A stretch of 64,000 nt of DNA from Lacisediminihabitans sp040549525 (GCF_040549525.1 NZ_JBEPTM010000001.1:496001-560000), one strand, 5' to 3'; numbered from the stretch's first letter, positions 31,706 to 40,541 are shown. Notes: generated from the sequence alone by a model not told the origin. Translations and numbers: made by a program.

Positions 31706-34700
31706 TAGGCGGCACCCCTTTTCGTGGTGTTGACGTTGCCGAGGCCATTGGCCTGCTGGATTGCGGTGCCGCTCAGGGTGATCCCGACACGGTTACGAAT
31801 ATCGACGAGGAGTTGACGGTCGTACTGGGAGAGCTCGAGCGGATGTGACGCGCTAGCCGAGGAGGGTGCAGATGGAGCGGGGGTCGGCGCAGGGGCGTGG
31901 CCGAATGCGATGGCCTCCAGGCGGTCGACGCCGATACGTGAGGTCTGCTCCTGCGTGAAGATGTACTCGCCCTTGTGGGCAATGCCAGCTACGTCGTACT
32001 TGCCACCGTCGCCAGTATAGCCGCCGGTGGCGAAGCTGCCATAGGTGCCCTTGTCCCACTGCTTGCGCACCTCAGCCCAGCCCGAGGCGGACTGAGCGAG
32101 TGCCATGTGGTATTGATTCTGGACCTGCGTCGCCCACTGGGTGAAGAGGGCGTCACGGGAGCCCTGATCGGCGCCACCCGTGGTGCGGATCGGGATATTG
32201 ATACCAGTGGATGCGGCCGACTGGGCCTTTGCGATGAACTCGTTGAGGGCCTGCAGGGCAGGATTAGTGTTCGCCGTGACGGTGATGTCGCGCGGCACAT
32301 TGTCGATGGCAACCTTGACGTCGTCGAAAGCTGCGGCGTACTGCCCAAGTTCGCCGGTGTTGTAGCCAAGCGCGGTGGCCTGCGCGAGGAAGTCGGACTT
32401 GAGCTGCGTGGTCTTCGCCGAAAGGGTCGCGGCCGACGCGCCGGAGGAGGCGAGGTTGCCGATGTAACCCTGGTAGTTCTTGATAAGCCCGAGGATTTCG
32501 GCACGATTGGCGATCGCGGCTTCTGTGTTCCCAGTGAGGACCTTCGAGTTCTTGTCCTGAGCGCCTGTGAGGTCGGTCGAGTTCTGCTGGAGTTTCTGGT
32601 CGATGTCAGACAGCTCGCCGCGGAGCACTCCGGCGCGCAGGGCATCGTTGTAGTTTGTAGCAACAGAGAGCCAGTATTCTTTGACGGCGCGGTCAGCGGT
32701 GAGAGTCTGCATCGTCGCCTGGTACTTGGCAATTTCAGTGTTCGCCGAGGCGAGGTTTTGCTTGACCTTCAGCCAGCCGGAGGTAATTGCGTCAAGTCCC
32801 GTGTCCGCGCTGAAGCGGATCGAGTAAGCCCGGTCGAAGACGCTAGTTAGCTCTCCGGCATAGTCGATGAGGGTGCGGACAGTATTCTTGGCCTGGCCTG
32901 CAGACTTTTGAATCTTGTCGATCCCGTTGGTGGTGCCACCGCCTGCATCGGGTGGGGCATCTCCACCATATTTACTGGTTTCGGTCTTGAGCGCATTCTG
33001 AGCATCTCGAGCCTTCTCGAGGTCGGCCTTGTAGTCCTTGAGATCCTGTTTGCGCTTCTTCGCGCCAAGAATTTCATTGTTGAAGAAGTCGTTCGCGGCT
33101 CCTTGGTTGGTGTTGTTGTTGGTGATCCCGCCGTTGACAACCCCGGCTATTGCATCCTGCGCTGCCTGGAATGGGGCGAGGATAGAGAGGGCGGCGCCAC
33201 CAAGTCGGAGCAGGAAGTTGGAGGTGTCGGTAATCCATCCAATGGCTCCCTTGAAGCCGTTGGAAAGGCTAATTATCGCATCGTCCAGCGCGAGAATTAC
33301 GTCGATGGTAGTTATCATCGAGCCGTTGAAGTCGGTCAGGAATCCGACGATAACGCTAATCACGGCGAGGATAATAGTCGCCTTGGCAACGGCCCTAAGT
33401 GCGATCGTCAGCCGGTCTGCGCCAACTGACGCTGCCGTGAGCCCACCGTCAGCCGTGGCCCCTGCAGGCCCTAGTGCCTCAACCCCGACTGCGGCGCCCT
33501 TGGCGGCACCACCGACTGTAGCCAGCCCCGCAGCGGCCGGGCCGGATGCCGAGATGGTGCCGAATAGCGCACGAAGCAGGCCACCAATACCAGCGGTCGC
33601 GCCTGTAGAGCTCCCCGCAAGGCTAACCTGGGCGGTAGTCAGTGCATAGGTGGAGGCTGTAGCGAGAGCAGATGCTCCACGAAGCGCGAACATCCCACCA
33701 ACGAGAGCCACCAGCACGAGGCCAAAGACAACACCGAACTTGACCGCTCCATTGCTAGATAGGTCCCGAAGGCCGTTGACCACATCGGTGAGGCCTTTTA
33801 CGACACCGGCAAGGCCGGGCACTGCGCCGCTGGTGAAGGCTTCGATCAGGGCGTTGAGCGAATTGACGAAAGTTTTCAGCCGGTTCTGAAGGGTGGCGAC
33901 AGTCTCGTCGTATTGCCGGGTGAGTTCGGCGTTCTCTTTGTAGCCCTTGGCCGCGTCCCGCTGAGTGGCATCGTAGACGTCTGTCGACTGTGAGAGGCGC
34001 TTGAAGGTGTCACTCGCGCGAAGCTGGCTAAGGCCGAGGTTGTCCAGGGCTACGGTCTGCGCGACGGTGTCGCCAGTCTTTAGCCCGCCAAGGAATGCCC
34101 GGAAGACGGTCTCGCCCTGCCCGCTGCGCACGAGGTTGGTGATCTTGTCGGCGGCGATTCCGGTTATGGTACTGAAGTTCTCGAGCTTGGCGCCCCCGGC
34201 AGCAACAGCCTTGTTGAGGTCCCCGAAGAAGAGTTGCAGCGAGCCACGAGCCTTTTCAGGTGCGACCTTGAGGGAGGCCAGGGCGCCAGCGAGGCCAACG
34301 GTCTGCTCGGCGGTGAAGCCGGCAGATACCGCCGCCGCCGCGATCTCCTTCGACACGGCGAGGATCTGGGGTTCGGTTGCGACAGAGTTACGTCCTACGA
34401 GCGCGATCGACGAGCCGAGGGCCTGGTAGTTGGTGGGGTCGACGTGGAGGAGCTGGCCGATGGTCCCGAGGGAGAGAGCAGTCTCTTCGACGGCGATGCC
34501 AGTTACAGTGGAGAACTCGGCGACGGTTTTCGTGAACGAGGAGACCGCTGCCTCGGGGATGCCAAGCTGGTTTCCCAGCGTGGCGATCTTGGCGATTTCA
34601 TCGAAGGAGACCGGGATCTGGGTCGATAGGTCAACGAGCTCCTTCTTCAGCCCGCCAAGCTGCGTGACACTCTTATCCGTCGTGCGGGCAACGGTGATGA

Positions 34701-35061
34701 AGGCGGACTCGAATGAAGCGTCTACCTTGAGTGCATAGCCCGAGACGGCGAGCATCGCACTGCCAACCACGCCGTAGGTAGTAGCTACGTCATAGAGCGC
34801 ATAGCGCTGGGAGATGAGGGACGTTGTCTGCTCGTCGGAAGCCTTTTTACCCTTGCCGGAGCTGGAGGTAACCCGGTCCAGCCCGCGAACCATTTCATCT
34901 GATGCCTTCGCGGATTCCTTGAACCCCTTAGACAGTCCAGAGTTGGTGCTGCTGAAATCGTTGATTTCTTTCTGGGCGTTCCGAACGCTGGCGAGACCGG
35001 CCTCGAAATTAGTGACTAGCTCTATCTCAATGCGTGCCTTGTCCGAAAGACTTTCTGGCAC
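31705..35061 (-). CDS. Tape measure protein (1118 aa)
   Basis: This is the longest gene of the prophage. The protein has an N-terminal coiled-coil region (residues about 1-80), long helical stretches, several hydrophobic segments (about 430-470 and 570-600), and a Gln/Asn/Ala-rich C-terminal part. This is the usual pattern of the siphophage tape measure, which sets tail length and is ejected with DNA. A length of 1118 residues predicts a tail of roughly 165 nm by the usual 1.5 angstrom per residue rule. GTG start; an operator-like TTAGTGACTAG is in its 5' end (35009-35019). Confidence 0.85.
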   Translation of the reverse strand: MPESLSDKARIEIELVTNFEAGLASVRNAQKEINDFSSTNSGLSKGFKESAKASDEMVRGLDRVTSSSGKGKKASDEQTTSLISQRYALYDVATTYGVVGSAMLAVSGYALKVDASFESAFITVARTTDKSVTQLGGLKKELVDLSTQIPVSFDEIAKIATLGNQLGIPEAAVSSFTKTVAEFSTVTGIAVEETALSLGTIGQLLHVDPTNYQALGSSIALVGRNSVATEPQILAVSKEIAAAAVSAGFTAEQTVGLAGALASLKVAPEKARGSLQLFFGDLNKAVAAGGAKLENFSTITGIAADKITNLVRSGQGETVFRAFLGGLKTGDTVAQTVALDNLGLSQLRASDTFKRLSQSTDVYDATQRDAAKGYKENAELTRQYDETVATLQNRLKTFVNSLNALIEAFTSGAVPGLAGVVKGLTDVVNGLRDLSSNGAVKFGVVFGLVLVALVGGMFALRGASALATASTYALTTAQVSLAGSSTGATAGIGGLLRALFGTISASGPAAAGLATVGGAAKGAAVGVEALGPAGATADGGLTAASVGADRLTIALRAVAKATIILAVISVIVGFLTDFNGSMITTIDVILALDDAIISLSNGFKGAIGWITDTSNFLLRLGGAALSILAPFQAAQDAIAGVVNGGITNNNTNQGAANDFFNNEILGAKKRKQDLKDYKADLEKARDAQNALKTETSKYGGDAPPDAGGGTTNGIDKIQKSAGQAKNTVRTLIDYAGELTSVFDRAYSIRFSADTGLDAITSGWLKVKQNLASANTEIAKYQATMQTLTADRAVKEYWLSVATNYNDALRAGVLRGELSDIDQKLQQNSTDLTGAQDKNSKVLTGNTEAAIANRAEILGLIKNYQGYIGNLASSGASAATLSAKTTQLKSDFLAQATALGYNTGELGQYAAAFDDVKVAIDNVPRDITVTANTNPALQALNEFIAKAQSAASTGINIPIRTTGGADQGSRDALFTQWATQVQNQYHMALAQSASGWAEVRKQWDKGTYGSFATGGYTGDGGKYDVAGIAHKGEYIFTQEQTSRIGVDRLEAIAFGHAPAPTPAPSAPSSASASHPLELSQYDRQLLVDIRNRVGITLSGTAIQQANGLGNVNTTKRGAA
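35009..35019. promoter_or_regulatory. Dyad site 16 (TTAGTGACTAG)
   Basis: In the 5' end of the tape measure gene, 130 bases from site 17. Confidence 0.45.
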
Positions 35062-35138
35062 CGCACACCGCCTTGTCGAGAGTTGTTTGAAGTCCCCATC
35101 GTACAGGGGACAGTCAGGTTACTCACAGGTTCGGCGAG

Positions 35139-35149
35139 TTAGTCACTAA
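35139..35149. promoter_or_regulatory. Dyad site 17 (TTAGTCACTAA)
   Basis: Perfect copy supplying, on the - strand, the TAA stop of the gpT-like frame; upstream of the tape measure gene. Confidence 0.7.
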
Positions 35150-35489
35150 TGACAGATGGGTATTTCGTCTCGTAGTAGGCGGTGCGCATGGCATCATCGA
35201 GCGGTAAGCCGGTCCAGGATTTTGCCACTGGGCGTTGCTGGATACCGGCTGGAGCCTTGTAGGTCTTCGACTGGCTGTTCGCCTCGTTCACCATGTCAAT
35301 CTCGCGCTTCGCGTAGCAAACGTCGTCGACGAGGTCGAATTCGATCCGGTATGCCTCGTCCTCATTGTGGCAAATCCAGACGGGGTAGCCACACTGCGAG
35401 CACTTCTCCGCTTCATAGATCGCAAAAGCCTCAAGCAGGAGGAAGTCGTAGGCATTCCACGCCTTCCGGGGCTGGGTATGCAAAATCAT
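35139..35489 (-). CDS. Tail assembly chaperone, gpT-like frameshift extension (at least 116 aa)
   Basis: ATG 35489 is only the first ATG in the frame. Upstream codons remain open to about 35657 and read GFLAGYLATDAGARYVYLIK, typical of the extension made by -1 frameshifting from the upstream chaperone gene. The domain contains CSQCGYPVWIC, a four-Cys knuckle common in actinophage gpT-like extensions. The fused protein would help assemble the tail around the tape measure. The stop TAA lies inside an operator-like TTAGTCACTAA (35139-35149). Confidence 0.65.
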   Translation of the reverse strand: MILHTQPRKAWNAYDFLLLEAFAIYEAEKCSQCGYPVWICHNEDEAYRIEFDLVDDVCYAKREIDMVNEANSQSKTYKAPAGIQQRPVAKSWTGLPLDDAMRTAYYETKYPSVISD

Positions 35490-35560
35490 CGACGTCGGAC
35501 GGATGCCCGCGTTGATGGACGCCTTGATGAGATAGACGTACCTAGCCCCGGCGTCGGTTG

Positions 35561-36238
35561 CTAGATAGCCGGCGAGAAATCCGCCGAGCCCGTCACGCTC
35601 TCGTCGATCGCGGTCTTGAACTGGATTGCACCGATGGCGAGGTCGAGCCGAAGGTATTCACTTGCCGGCAGGAAGTCCTTGAGCGCCTTTGCGTCATCGA
35701 AGGAGATGAGCTTCGTCGTTTCGCCTGTCGCGTGATCCGTGAGGCCCGTGATGACGACCTGGAGGAGCTTCGCCATGCTGACTGCGGGCCAGTTCTCGTC
35801 CTCGAAAGGTCCCGGTCCCTTCAGGTTGAGTTCCCGCTTCGCCTTGCGCCTAGCGTCTTCCGCGATGATGGGCGGAACGGCCCGAAGATCCACCGTGATA
35901 GCCGTGGACTCGAGCGCGGAACGAAGCTCATTCGCACGAACCTTCAGCGTCACGAGGGTATTCTCCTGCTCGGCATCCAGGGAGTCGGCGTTCTCGAGAG
36001 TGTCGATCTCGCCGAGCACGCCTTCACGCTCCCGCTCGTTGCCGACAATGCTGCCGAGTACGACCCGTGGAATGTCTTTCGCGTAGCCAAGCTCTTCGCC
36101 TGCCACCTCGTCGGTGTAGAGCGTGATTCTCTTCTCGCGGAGGCCGCGCTTCATCAGCCGCGCCTTCAGGTCAAAGCTACCCTTGGCCTCCGTGACGGTT
36201 GCAGCTATTTCCTCTGCCTCGTTGATGGGGTCGCTCAT
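35561..36238 (-). CDS. Tail assembly chaperone gpG-like (225 aa)
   Basis: Located between the major tail protein and the tape measure, as expected. It has an acidic helical N-terminus and a charged body (RKAKRELNLKGPGPFEDENWP). It ends at TAG 35561, while the -1 frame continues into the gpT-like extension. Such chaperones coat the tape measure before tube assembly. No canonical slippery heptamer was found in the overlap. Confidence 0.7.
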   Translation of the reverse strand: MSDPINEAEEIAATVTEAKGSFDLKARLMKRGLREKRITLYTDEVAGEELGYAKDIPRVVLGSIVGNEREREGVLGEIDTLENADSLDAEQENTLVTLKVRANELRSALESTAITVDLRAVPPIIAEDARRKAKRELNLKGPGPFEDENWPAVSMAKLLQVVITGLTDHATGETTKLISFDDAKALKDFLPASEYLRLDLAIGAIQFKTAIDESVTGSADFSPAI

Positions 36239-36299
36239 GGTTGTCTCCTTCTCCTAGGGGTGCGCGCGTGCGCGGGTTTGCATTGCCAACGTTAGCGAA

Positions 36300-36310
36300 T
36301 TAGCAGCTAA
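36300..36310. promoter_or_regulatory. Dyad site 18 (TTAGCAGCTAA)
   Basis: Perfect TTAGC/GCTAA dyad with central A in the gap before the chaperone gene. Confidence 0.55.
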
Positions 36311-36332
36311 ATTCGAAGGACCGAGGGAACGA

Positions 36333-36371
36333 TAAAGGCCCCGTCCGCGGATCGAGTCGCGTTCGGGGCCT
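36333..36371 (-). terminator. Intrinsic terminator after the major tail protein gene
   Basis: AGGCCCCG (36336-36343) and CGGGGCCT (36364-36371) form an 8-bp stem with a 20-base loop. On the - strand it is followed by TTTATC. It would reduce read-through from the highly expressed tail protein into the chaperone and tape measure genes. Confidence 0.7.
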
Positions 36372-36384
36372 CCCTTGTCGGGTA

Positions 36385-37137
36385 TTACGTGAGGGTGAGC
36401 GTGCAGACGATCGGTGCCGTGGCGCTGCCGTGGCTGACGGTGATGGTCGGGCTTCCGGCCGTGAGGGGCCTGACCGTTCCACCCTTCGAGACGGTAGCCA
36501 TTGTCGTGTTGCTCGAGACGTAGGTCGCGCGGCTCACAATGCTGGCACCACTGAGGATCGGCTGGAGCTGGAACGCGCCGCCGGCAATAGTCTTGGCCAG
36601 CGTGGTCGGAACGCCCGTGATGACTCCTGCGCCGCCGACAATCGCGTGGGCGAAAAGCTGCCCCTGCGGGAGGAAGGTCACGGTGAATTTGACGGAATCG
36701 TCGCCGTTGGTGTCATCCGAAAGTGTGTCAGCGATCAGCTTGTAGTAGGAAACCTCATCGCCCGCGGCCCACGGCAGGGAGGCTGCCTTGTTCACGCGCA
36801 CGACGAGCCAGCCGATGGTGCGCATGACGCGGAACGCCTGGAAGGCCTGCTGATAGATGGAGGTGGTGTCGGTGTTGTTCTGGTCGCGGAAGAATCCGAG
36901 CGTCGCGCCGTATTTTGCTGCGCCGCGCGTGACTGCGTTGCCGAGGTCCGTGAGCGCGCGGTCCTGAATATCGGGGGAGGCATCTGCACCGAGCTTGAAG
37001 CTCTTCCATGCGATCGCCGAAGAGAGGTCGAGCGCACTGGCAATGAGGGTTGCGGCAGGCGTGAAGTTCTTGAGCGGCAGCGCGGAGTCGAGAATCCAGC
37101 CGACCTTGACGTTCCCGTTTGCGGGGTTCTTGGACAT
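36385..37137 (-). CDS. Major tail protein with C-terminal Ig-like (Big_2-type) domain (250 aa)
   Basis: The N-terminal part (NVKVGWILDSALPLKNFTP...) and the middle (KFTVTFLPQGQ) fit a siphophage tube protein. Residues about 200-250 (ATYVSSNTTMATVSKGGTVR..., SPTITVSHGSAT) match bacterial Ig-like group 2 domains, which often decorate phage tails. A terminator directly downstream supports high expression. The preceding gene encodes another tail-type protein. Confidence 0.75.
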   Translation of the reverse strand: MSKNPANGNVKVGWILDSALPLKNFTPAATLIASALDLSSAIAWKSFKLGADASPDIQDRALTDLGNAVTRGAAKYGATLGFFRDQNNTDTTSIYQQAFQAFRVMRTIGWLVVRVNKAASLPWAAGDEVSYYKLIADTLSDDTNGDDSVKFTVTFLPQGQLFAHAIVGGAGVITGVPTTLAKTIAGGAFQLQPILSGASIVSRATYVSSNTTMATVSKGGTVRPLTAGSPTITVSHGSATAPIVCTLTLT

Positions 37138-37149
37138 GATTCAGGCTCC

Positions 37150-37677
37150 TTATGCCGTGACGGTCTTGTTGGTGTTGACGCCGCCGGTGGTCTTGAAGTG
37201 GGCGCCGAACTTCAGCATCGCTCCATCGGCCACGACATCCTGAGCAAGGTCGGTGTAAACGCCGAAGGCAGAGACGATGTCCCCAACCGCCAGGGCAGAC
37301 CCTTGCGCCTTGTCGATGCGCTTCACGAGGAAGTAGGGGACGTCTGGGGCATCGAAGAGGGAGAGCGCGATGTCGTAGATAGGCATATCAACGTCGCCCG
37401 GACGGTTGCGGAACAGCTCGAGCAGCGCCTCATACTGGTAGTAAAGCGGCGTCTCGACGACCGTGATGTCGCAGACACTCTGGGAGTTGTCCACGGCTGA
37501 TCCAGTGAGGTTCAGCTTGTAGCCGTCCTCTACTGCGCAGGAGATGTCGGTAATGAGACCGGAGGCGAGAGCCGTGCTCCATGCGGCGAGGGAGATGGGG
37601 ACGCTCCAGTCGGCGAAAGCCTCAGGCCGCACCGCCCAAATGGTTACGTTGCCCCGGAGGGTCTTGGTGGCGGACAT
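37150..37677 (-). CDS. Tail protein, probable tube component (175 aa)
   Basis: Located between the connector genes and the Ig-bearing tail protein. The sequence is beta-rich with phrases typical of tail proteins (VVETPLYYQYEALLELFRNRPGD, PYFLVKRIDKAQ). It may be the true tube protein, with its neighbour as an Ig-decorated partner, or the two may form a mixed tube. The sequence alone does not decide. Confidence 0.6.
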   Translation of the reverse strand: MSATKTLRGNVTIWAVRPEAFADWSVPISLAAWSTALASGLITDISCAVEDGYKLNLTGSAVDNSQSVCDITVVETPLYYQYEALLELFRNRPGDVDMPIYDIALSLFDAPDVPYFLVKRIDKAQGSALAVGDIVSAFGVYTDLAQDVVADGAMLKFGAHFKTTGGVNTNKTVTA

Positions 37678-37904
37678 TAGTCCTCTTCCTTCGGGGTTGC
37701 GGTGGAGTCGAGCGGAGGCGTGGGGACAGCGACGTACTGAACCCGGTTGGTCGAGAGGGGATCTTCAACCACAACTTTGTCTTCCTCGAAGTCGCAATCG
37801 AGGGCATCCCAGGGGACGAGTGAGGCCCCGAGTATGGGGTGCTCGTAAATCTCCACCGGATAGTTGGTGATGATCTGGGTGTTGGTGTCGCGGTAGAGTG
37901 GCAT
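37677..37904 (-). CDS. Small tail/connector protein (75 aa)
   Basis: ATG 37904, stop overlapping the next gene's start. Pro- and acid-rich; a short alpha/beta region (ITNYPVEIYEHPILGASLVPWD) then a charged tail. Its position between the tail terminator-like gene and the tail proteins suggests a structural accessory role. No family recognised. Confidence 0.5.
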   Translation of the reverse strand: MPLYRDTNTQIITNYPVEIYEHPILGASLVPWDALDCDFEEDKVVVEDPLSTNRVQYVAVPTPPLDSTATPKEED

Positions 37905-37935
37905 CCAGTCAGCATACAGGCAACGTGTAGCTAGC

Positions 37936-38367
37936 TCACAGGTTTAGTTCGACGCTGAAATTCCGCATACGCACAAAACGGCTCGGGACGTTGCTCGCGG
38001 CGATAGTTCCAAACGCTGCGCCACCACCAACCGGGAGCATAAGGCCTGATGTCGGGGTCGGCTGCCAGTCCATGAAAAGGTTCAGAATGTCGGCAGACAT
38101 ACTCCGCGCTGTGATGGAGTCGCGGGCGGTCAGCACAAAACTAACGCCCACGATGTGCGGCTGGGTTGCCTCACGGCCGAGATTGCGGTCTTTGCCTGAC
38201 GCAATCGGTTCACCAAAAAGGATAGCCGCAAAAGGCTTGACTGTGCTATCGCTGTTGAGCGCGATCGTCTCGTCATCCGCAAGACCTTCTGTGACCCGGC
38301 CGCCGAAAAGGGTTTTAGCATGGGCAAGGATGGCTGCAGATTCCGCAGCTCCATCAAAATTGGTCAT
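37936..38367 (-). CDS. Tail terminator / head-tail joining protein-like (143 aa)
   Basis: An N-terminal helix is followed by a beta-rich body (VGVSFVLTARDSITARSMSADILNLFMDW). Size and position after the gp10-like gene and before the tail proteins match siphophage tail terminators (gpU-like), which cap the tube and join it to the head. The assignment is mostly positional. Confidence 0.55.
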   Translation of the reverse strand: MTNFDGAAESAAILAHAKTLFGGRVTEGLADDETIALNSDSTVKPFAAILFGEPIASGKDRNLGREATQPHIVGVSFVLTARDSITARSMSADILNLFMDWQPTPTSGLMLPVGGGAAFGTIAASNVPSRFVRMRNFSVELNL

Positions 38368-38801
38368 TAGAAAGTCTCCAGAGCTTTTTGGATTCGAGGC
38401 CTGATTTTGGCTTTAGCGCCAATCATTGATGTCGCCAAAGAGTGTGCGCCACCAAGGCGACCATTCACATATTCTTGCTCAATGAAATAGGGCTCTGGGT
38501 TATCCCAACCCCAAGTCCCCACGAGCAAGTCGCCTTCTTCATGCGCTTCGCTTGAAATCCCATCAATCATGTGACCTGTATCATTGCGACCGCTTGTACC
38601 TGGACCACCAGCCTCAATACGCGCTTTACCCGTATCCGTCACGGCCAGATTGAGTGCGAGGATTTGACCCGCTTCTGCTTCTTTGACGATTTCAGTCAGA
38701 ATCCCAAGAGCCGTCTCGCGGAAACCGTAGATCTGGGTCTCAATGCGGCCCATGAGCTCGATCGGACTACCGTTCGACCATTGGACGTCTCCGGTAGTCA
38801 C
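38367..38801 (-). CDS. Head-tail connector, HK97 gp10-like (144 aa)
   Basis: An N-terminal helical segment is followed by RNDTGHMIDGISSEAHEEGDLLVGTWGWDNPEPYFIEQEYVNG, which resembles the conserved core of HK97 gp10-like connector proteins. It lies between the head-closure and tail-terminator genes. Start and upstream stop overlap one another and an operator-like site (38794-38804). Confidence 0.65.
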   Translation of the reverse strand: MTTGDVQWSNGSPIELMGRIETQIYGFRETALGILTEIVKEAEAGQILALNLAVTDTGKARIEAGGPGTSGRNDTGHMIDGISSEAHEEGDLLVGTWGWDNPEPYFIEQEYVNGRLGGAHSLATSMIGAKAKIRPRIQKALETF

Positions 38802-38804
38802 TAA
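38794..38804. promoter_or_regulatory. Dyad site 19 (GTAGTCACTAA)
   Basis: At the junction of the head-closure and gp10-like genes; holds the TAG stop of the former on the - strand. Confidence 0.6.
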
Positions 38805-39256
38805 ACTACTGCCGGGGTTACGGTCAGGCTGCTAATACAAGAGATTGTGCGGACGGCTGCGAATGAACCATTGAAGGCCGTCTCAACCGTGAAAGCGACT
38901 TGAAGGAGCGCGGGGTCATCTGATTCACCGAGCGCAGTCACGCGGATTATGAGACCTTTAGTGATCGGCGTTGTGATAGCTGTAAGCGGGATTTGGATTC
39001 GCGCCGTATGGCTTACCGACCAGTCGACTACACCGTTGACAGGTTTCGGGTAACGCAAGAAGACCAGGCGCGCGGGCACGTCCGCTTTGATAATGGAGGG
39101 GGCATCATAGCCACCCGTGTCGGTCGCCGAATCGTAAGGAATTGTGACGGTGTTTGTGGGATCGTAAAGGGTGATCTCGCACTTCATCTCCCTCTCTGCA
39201 AGCGCGCCAATCTGAGCCGTCCAATGGGAGGTAGCGCCGGGCGTTGGGAGGGGCAT
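38801..39256 (-). CDS. Head closure protein-like (DUF6093-type, 151 aa)
   Basis: The beta-rich protein (CEITLYDPTNTVTIPYDSATDTGGYDAP, VPARLVFLRYPKPVNG) looks like actinophage head-closure proteins. It is the first structural gene of the late operon on this strand. No capsid, portal or terminase gene precedes it, which is unusual. The stop codon TAG overlaps the operator-like site at 38794-38804. Confidence 0.6.
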   Translation of the reverse strand: MPLPTPGATSHWTAQIGALAEREMKCEITLYDPTNTVTIPYDSATDTGGYDAPSIIKADVPARLVFLRYPKPVNGVVDWSVSHTARIQIPLTAITTPITKGLIIRVTALGESDDPALLQVAFTVETAFNGSFAAVRTISCISSLTVTPAVV

Positions 39257-39265
39257 CCCCTAATG

Positions 39266-39595
39266 CTATTCGGTAGTAGTAATTTCGACTAGGATGCCCG
39301 CTGCCTTAGCCCATGCAATCATCCGGTCAGCTCGCCGGCGATCAGCGCCTTCCTGCAAGAAGACGTGCAAAGCCCGGAAACTTGCGAGGTCATAAAAACC
39401 AGGCGCAGGCATATCAACGAGACCGAGATCAGCGTGCTGGCGGCACAAGAAACCAGCGATCGACTCGGCGCTGCCCGTCTCATTCCGATGCACTTCGATG
39501 ATCTCGCCTTTCATCTCTTCGTAGTAGGAGAGAAGAGTCGACTGGATCTCGAAGCCATCGGTATATGGGCGGCTGCCCGTGACAAGGATCTTCAT
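39266..39595 (-). CDS. DUF2493/SLOG-family protein (109 aa)
   Basis: The start ATG 39595 gives MKILVTGSRPYTD, the SLOG (YpsA/LOG-related) nucleotide-binding signature. The GxR loop and a later PAPGFYDLASFRALHVFL segment support the family. SLOG proteins bind nucleotides or NAD-derived ligands and often appear in phage and anti-phage systems. The gene sits with other small non-structural genes between xis and the head-closure gene. Confidence 0.65.
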   Translation of the reverse strand: MKILVTGSRPYTDGFEIQSTLLSYYEEMKGEIIEVHRNETGSAESIAGFLCRQHADLGLVDMPAPGFYDLASFRALHVFLQEGADRRRADRMIAWAKAAGILVEITTTE

Positions 39596-39605
39596 GGGGG
39601 TGAGT

Positions 39606-39980
39606 TTACTTTGTATCCGTGGGGATAGCCGATGCCGCACGGTACGGGTTTTCATCGGCTGCAATCCACTGCACTGATGACGACTTGACGGCCCCTAATT
39701 CGACAGCAGCCCACATCGCCCCTTCGTCCCAGGCGTCTGCTACCTGTTTCGCGAGAGCAGCGACCAGATCGAGAAGGGTGGGGATGTCAGTTCGGGCGTG
39801 CGCGATGAACTCACCATCTGCATCAGTGCGCCCCGTTGCGACAGGGTTGTCCAAGGCATCTTCACTCGACACCCAGCCCTGCGCCACAACACCCTGACAG
39901 ACATAATCCCACGGCCCTTCAGTAGCGGCGTCGGCGTGTGCTCGTATTGCGGTCAGGTCGGGGATGCTGGGATCAACCAC
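39606..39980 (-). CDS. Ead/Ea22-like protein (124 aa)
   Basis: GTG 39980 is chosen because AAGGTGAG lies just upstream. DLTAIRAHADAATEGPWDY and the later FIAHARTDIPTLLDLVAALA match the Ead/Ea22-like family of small phage proteins of unknown role, common beside integrase and excisionase genes. It overlaps the upstream gene by eight bases. Confidence 0.6.
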   Translation of the reverse strand: MVDPSIPDLTAIRAHADAATEGPWDYVCQGVVAQGWVSSEDALDNPVATGRTDADGEFIAHARTDIPTLLDLVAALAKQVADAWDEGAMWAAVELGAVKSSSVQWIAADENPYRAASAIPTDTK

Positions 39981-40230
39981 GGATCGTCTCACCTTCTGGG
40001 ATCGTGTGGCCGTTTCCGCCACCAACGCAGTAGCCGGGATGATTGACGTGCAACGAGCAGTCATCAGCGTGCCAGCCGAATGATTGGCCCTTGGGGCGCA
40101 TAACCCCGATTGGCATTCCACACCGGCATACGCTGATGTCCATGTTTGGACCAGCGGGGGGTCGGTGTTCGTTGGCGCATTCGGCAGGGTCGATGAATGG
40201 GAAGAAACTGCGTATCGTGTCGGCCATCAT
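39973..40230 (-). CDS. Small Cys/His-rich protein (85 aa)
   Basis: Contains VCRCGMPIG, HADDCSLH and GYCVGG, a likely zinc site. It starts at ATG 40230, which overlaps the upstream stop. It may bind nucleic acid or be structural. No named family. Confidence 0.5.
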   Translation of the reverse strand: MMADTIRSFFPFIDPAECANEHRPPAGPNMDISVCRCGMPIGVMRPKGQSFGWHADDCSLHVNHPGYCVGGGNGHTIPEGETIRG

Positions 40231-40541
40231 TTCTCCTTCGTCTCGGTTGTCGGGTCCTTGGTAGCGGGGAAAGCGGCACGGATTACGGTAGCTAGGGAGG
40301 CAGCGCGAGCGCTCAGATAGTGCTCGGCGTATCCGTCGAATTCACTCATATGGGCGCCCCAGTCCTGTGCTGCTTCTCGTAGTACGGTGACAGCAACCTC
40401 AGCATCGTGAGCGGCGAGAGCACGCCGAAAAGCGGCCCGGTCGCGGTCTGAAGACTTACCCAAGGGCGAACCGTCAGGCGCAGGAATCGCAGAGTAGTCG
40501 TCTTCTAACTCCTGCATGGTGGGCGTGTAGTCGGCGGTCAC
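40227..40541 (-). CDS. Unknown helical protein (104 aa)
   Basis: GTG 40541 start, overlapping the upstream stop by four bases. Mostly helical, with a D/R-rich segment (SSDRDRAAFRRALAAHDAEVAVTVLREAAQDW). No family recognised. It is in the small-gene block after xis. Confidence 0.5.
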   Translation of the reverse strand: MTADYTPTMQELEDDYSAIPAPDGSPLGKSSDRDRAAFRRALAAHDAEVAVTVLREAAQDWGAHMSEFDGYAEHYLSARAASLATVIRAAFPATKDPTTETKEK

